Assembly: GCA_964590225.1 (NCBI GenBank) | Contig: CAZPWS010000045.1 | Location: 1-26,533, forward strand | Direction: 5' to 3' | Source: JAEUSG01 sp964590225 | Lineage (GTDB): Bacteria > Fibrobacterota > OXYB2-FULL-49-7 > JAEUSG01 | Length of the DNA: 26,533 nt | Part shown: positions 23,118-26,533 of the stretch, in pieces | How the letters are laid out: each line of letters begins with the position of its first letter | How positions within the stretch are numbered: the first letter of the stretch is position 1 | Notes under the pieces: model-generated | Told to the model about the DNA's origin: nothing | Database searches by the model: none | The model's input: the letters and a program-made list of their open reading frames with translations, nothing else | Translations under genes and position numbers: made by a program

Positions 23118-26100
23118 ATGAAACGGTCTATTAGAATTGGTATTATCCTTCTTTCTGCTCTTTTGCTCTTTGGAGTGCAGGCGCAAAAAGCAGCGGAATC
23201 CACGCCCGAACTGAAAGAGGCAAGAGAGTTGCTCGATCGGCTTCAGTTCGATAAAGCCAAGGCAATTTTGCAGGGCATTGTTGCTCAAAAACCTGATGAG
23301 GCAGCGGCTTGGAGTATGTTGCGGCAGATATATCAGGCGCAGAACAACAGGCGGGACGAAATTGTTGCGCTAGAAAAGCTGGTTGAATACGCGCCAGACA
23401 AGGGGACAGTTGAAGAGCTAATTGAAATTGCTAAAACAGAGGGAGATGAGGTCAAAAGGACTAAATACTCTGAAATATTCATTTCGCTGAAGCTTGCCGA
23501 TGTCGATAAACCCAAACTTCGCTCCGTGCTTGAGGATCTTCTGCTGGTGTATGAACAGACAGGCAAGAATGAGGATTATTCACGCATTATCAATCGATTG
23601 GTAGAAGTCGTTCCTAAAAGTGAAGAATATCAGTTCAAAAAAGGGTTATTGGCCTTCAAAAAACAGGATTATTTCTCCGCGTACGAATCATTTTTAGCGG
23701 TTTTGGGAATTGCTCCTGCCTACAAGGGGTTGTCTGGATATCTTGGGGAGGCGGCATTTCAGATAAGCAAGTTTGAGGTGGCCGCTCCACAGCTTGAAAA
23801 GGCTGCTGCTGAGGCAGACGATAAAGATAAGAAGAACATACTTCTATCTGCCGCAAAGTCGTATGAAGCCATTGGTAATGATTCTCGCTCCGCGCAAAAT
23901 TTTGAGGCGCTTCTTGCTATCGACTCAAAGAATAGTGAGGCATTAAACAGGCTGATTGCTATATACGAAAGGTTGAACAACAGGGCGAGACTTAAAGATC
24001 TGTATCAGCGGCAAATCGAGATTTCCGGCGCAGAAGATCCTGTATTGCTTTTAAAGTCGGCAAGGATTATTAAAGATACGGATTCAGAGAAAGCAATTGG
24101 TCTTTATGAAAAAGTATTGAGCAGTGATGGCAAAAACAGTTCCGCGCTTCTTGGACTTGTTGAAATATATTCCGCAAGAAAAAACAAACAAAAGGAAATA
24201 GAGTATCTCGGCAGATTGATGCTTGTGGATCCCACGCCTGAAGGTAATAAAAGGCTTGCCTTTATGCTGCTTGAAGCGAGAGACACACTTAAGGCCGTGG
24301 AATCTCTTTCCGCCTATTTAATTGTAAATCCTGAAGCATGGCAGGATATGGCTTTAATGGCCTCTCTTTACTATAATGTGCGGCAGTACGACAAGTGTAT
24401 TTCTGTTGCTTCGGAAATTTTATCCGACAAGTCGCGAAAAACTATTGATGTTGGAGCTGTATCGCTTTTAAGAGCAAAAGCACATGTTGCTGTTGGTAAT
24501 AGCAAGGCGGCCGAGGATGATTTATTATCCGCAGTAAGCTTAAATCCAAAACTTGGTGAGGCATGGCTACTTATTGGGGCAAGCGCAAAACAGCAATCTG
24601 ACTGGGTTAAGGCAAAGGAAGCCTTTCTTAAAGCAAAGGCTTTAGGCGTAAAGGACACGGCAATTAATAGCGGAATTGCTGTTTCTGCCTACGAAACTGC
24701 TGATTATGCTGTGGCAATTCCCGCACTTGAGGCAATTGTTAAGCTGAAAAGCGATGACATAAATGTGAACGCTATGCTTGCCGCTTCATACCTCGCAACA
24801 GGAAAAATTGACGCTGCCGCTACAGTTTTCAAGAGAATGGGAACGGTCGAAGTAGAAAAAAGATTTCAGGGCAGTGTGGCCGCCGCAGAAGCATTATTGA
24901 AAATTGAGGCTTCGCTTGCTGCAAAAACCATATTAAAGCAGGCGTTGTCGGCCGATCCCAAGAATGAAAAGGTTTTACGACTACTTGCCGATCTTGAATT
25001 GGCTGCGAAGGACTATACAAGTGCGCTTGATAGGCTTGGTGTATTGTTGTCTTTAAAGGATGATAATTCCATCCGTCGTGAAATTGCCGAATTATATCTC
25101 CTTTTGAATGATCCCGTTCAGTCCGCGGCTGCCTTTGAAGTTTACCTCAAGAAAGATCCAAAGGATAAAAGGGCGCTTGATACGCTGTTTAACATTTACG
25201 AAAGAATGAACAATCCGGACAAAGCGTACCCTGTTTTAAGCGCGCTCCTTGCTTTAGATGCTAAAAATCCGAGTTACCTTTTTAAGAAGGGCCGAATTGA
25301 GTTTTTAAGAAAGGAATACGAAAAAGCCGCATTAACTTTTAGCGATGTCGCTAAGGTTAATCCAAAAATACCGAAACTTAATAAAAATCTTGGGCAGGCC
25401 AACTATTTATCCGGAAAATATGACCTCGCCGAGAAGCCATTGATTGAAGCAATCAAGGAGGATACTGGCAGTATAGAGCTTGTTCAGCAGCTTGTAGAGG
25501 TTTATGAAAAAACTTCGAGGAGTGATTTTGCAGCGCCGTTTTACGAAAAGCTTATTGTCCGAGATCCTAAGGACAATGTCACGCTCGATAAGCTAATCGC
25601 TTTGTACGAGAAGAACAGGAATTTTGCCCGTCTTGAGCCGCTTTACGCAAACAAAATGGAGATTAGTGGACAAAATGCTAATACTCTTCAGAAACTTTCC
25701 GAGGCACAGATTGCGCTCAAGGCTGCGGATAGAGCTATACTGACGATGGAAACCCTTTTGAGGGTTGATCCAGAAAATATTTATGCTTTGCAGTCTTTAT
25801 CGGATCTTTATGAGGGAAAGAAGGATGTTAAGCTTGCAACTGCCAAGTTGGAGAAGCTTGTAGAGCTTAAGCCTGATGCTGCTCAGAATTTGCGTCTTGC
25901 CAATCTTTATTTATCGGTGAATGACAGTGCCAAGGCGATACCGCCTCTTGAGCGATATACTATTCTCAAGAAGGACGATACGGATCGTCTTGGGCTACTT
26001 GGCAACTGTTACCTTACAAAGAAGGAGTATGGTAAAGCAGAAACGGTGCTTAAAAGGGTAATTGATGGCAAACCATCGGTGGGAGTATATCTGTCTTATG

Positions 26101-26533
26101 CGGCTGCTCTTGAAGGTCAAGGCAAGACGGTTGAGGCGATAGGAGCATACGAGCAGGCGTTGAAGGTTTCTCCGAGCAACAGCGGGGCGCAGTATAAGGT
26201 AGGTAGTTACTATTTGGACAAGAATGATTATAGGCGGGCGATCCAATCTTTTCTTGTTGCTCGTCTTGACAAGAACTATGAAGAAGGCAGTGTAAAGGGT
26301 TTAGCAGAGTGTTATTACGCTCTTTCTGATTATAAGAGCGCCTTACCTTATTATGAGCTTGTTTGTTCGGGGAAGAAGGGTGAGGATGCGGTTTGTCTTG
26401 AGAGATTGACTACCTGTTATTTGGATGTTGGTAACAATAAGGCGGCAGTAAAGAATTTACGGGAGTTGAAGAACAAGGGTTTTGATTCTGACATTCGTGC
26501 TGCGTTAGCTTATGTGTCAGAGAAGGACGATAA
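23118..26533 (+). CDS. Very long exported TPR protein (3' end beyond the window)
   Basis: The frame is open from ATG 23118 to the right edge (1138 codons, no stop). TGGAGG seven bases upstream decides the start. Residues 1-22 are a signal peptide (IRIGIILLSALLLFGVQA). The remainder is built almost entirely of TPR units of about 34 residues, for example YLSGKYDLAEKPLIEAIKED and YERMNNPDKAYPVLSALLAL, each with the small and aromatic residues at the usual places; roughly 30 fit. No enzyme motif or membrane helix is seen. It is probably a periplasmic or outer-membrane-associated scaffold. It follows flgI but is separated by a likely terminator, so a link to flagella is unproven. Confidence 0.92.
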   Translation, partial: MKRSIRIGIILLSALLLFGVQAQKAAESTPELKEARELLDRLQFDKAKAILQGIVAQKPDEAAAWSMLRQIYQAQNNRRDEIVALEKLVEYAPDKGTVEELIEIAKTEGDEVKRTKYSEIFISLKLADVDKPKLRSVLEDLLLVYEQTGKNEDYSRIINRLVEVVPKSEEYQFKKGLLAFKKQDYFSAYESFLAVLGIAPAYKGLSGYLGEAAFQISKFEVAAPQLEKAAAEADDKDKKNILLSAAKSYEAIGNDSRSAQNFEALLAIDSKNSEALNRLIAIYERLNNRARLKDLYQRQIEISGAEDPVLLLKSARIIKDTDSEKAIGLYEKVLSSDGKNSSALLGLVEIYSARKNKQKEIEYLGRLMLVDPTPEGNKRLAFMLLEARDTLKAVESLSAYLIVNPEAWQDMALMASLYYNVRQYDKCISVASEILSDKSRKTIDVGAVSLLRAKAHVAVGNSKAAEDDLLSAVSLNPKLGEAWLLIGASAKQQSDWVKAKEAFLKAKALGVKDTAINSGIAVSAYETADYAVAIPALEAIVKLKSDDINVNAMLAASYLATGKIDAAATVFKRMGTVEVEKRFQGSVAAAEALLKIEASLAAKTILKQALSADPKNEKVLRLLADLELAAKDYTSALDRLGVLLSLKDDNSIRREIAELYLLLNDPVQSAAAFEVYLKKDPKDKRALDTLFNIYERMNNPDKAYPVLSALLALDAKNPSYLFKKGRIEFLRKEYEKAALTFSDVAKVNPKIPKLNKNLGQANYLSGKYDLAEKPLIEAIKEDTGSIELVQQLVEVYEKTSRSDFAAPFYEKLIVRDPKDNVTLDKLIALYEKNRNFARLEPLYANKMEISGQNANTLQKLSEAQIALKAADRAILTMETLLRVDPENIYALQSLSDLYEGKKDVKLATAKLEKLVELKPDAAQNLRLANLYLSVNDSAKAIPPLERYTILKKDDTDRLGLLGNCYLTKKEYGKAETVLKRVIDGKPSVGVYLSYAAALEGQGKTVEAIGAYEQALKVSPSNSGAQYKVGSYYLDKNDYRRAIQSFLVARLDKNYEEGSVKGLAECYYALSDYKSALPYYELVCSGKKGEDAVCLERLTTCYLDVGNNKAAVKNLRELKNKGFDSDIRAALAYVSEKDD

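Noticed and set aside
23333..26246. Minus-strand ORFs in the right-hand part
   Set aside because: They are antisense to the long TPR gene; Ser/Leu-rich shadow translations with no homology signals.
1..26533. tRNA, rRNA, insertion sequence, integrase or CRISPR array
   Set aside because: No transposase or integrase motifs, clover-leaf sequences or spaced identical repeats were found by eye; island edges carry no visible attachment repeats.

Overview
This is an AT-rich stretch from a flagellated, two-membrane (Gram-negative-type) bacterium. The evidence is a rod/L-ring/P-ring flagellar gene cluster (flgF, flgG, flgA, flgH, flgI) behind a sigma-54-type promoter, several exported proteins, and an ECF sigma factor paired with a FecR-type anti-sigma factor. 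The style of the genes (long exported TPR proteins, a DUF4143 ATPase, an uncharacterised barrel-like protein) would suit a Fibrobacterota-like lineage, but that placement is only a guess.

Layout. Positions 1-2405 (+) hold the end of an unknown gene, an unknown 270-aa gene and a possible outer-membrane barrel gene. A strong intrinsic terminator lies inside the 5' end of the barrel ORF. Positions 2406-2820 hold a tiny lysine-rich minus-strand gene, several inverted repeats and a promoter. Positions 2821-3993 encode an AAA/DUF4143 ATPase. Positions 3990-15439 are a defence-type island. On the minus strand it has the remains of a SWIM/SNF2 helicase (core deleted, in-frame stop), a TPR/SEC-C protein, a Fic protein, and a 1348-aa Eco57I/PglX-like adenine methyltransferase fused to a C-terminal AlbA_2 (Schlafen-type) domain. 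Divergent from the methyltransferase is a VapBC45-like toxin-antitoxin pair, and convergent to that pair is a 1086-aa PLD-nuclease/SNF2 helicase. The methyltransferase, Fic and SEC-C genes overlap and look like one operon. The methyltransferase and the PLD-helicase are the likely modification and effector arms of a restriction-like system, with the toxin-antitoxin pair wedged between them.

Positions 15514-18480 form an envelope-stress-style locus. It contains a Cys-rich, Ca-loop-containing anchored peptide, a FecR/TPR anti-sigma factor and its ECF sigma factor (minus strand), and a divergent exported protein (plus strand). Identical ECF-type promoter motifs (GTAACCTTT, 14 bases, TCTAA) face both ways, which suggests autoregulation and control of the divergent gene. 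Between them lies a hairpin element whose 3' part recurs, 27 of 30 bases identical, at 2601-2656. Its stem carries a compensatory base change between the two copies, so this is probably a dispersed structured repeat.

Positions 18742-22965 are the flagellar cluster, closed by a probable terminator. Positions 23118-26533 encode a very long exported TPR protein that runs off the right edge still open (at least 1138 codons).
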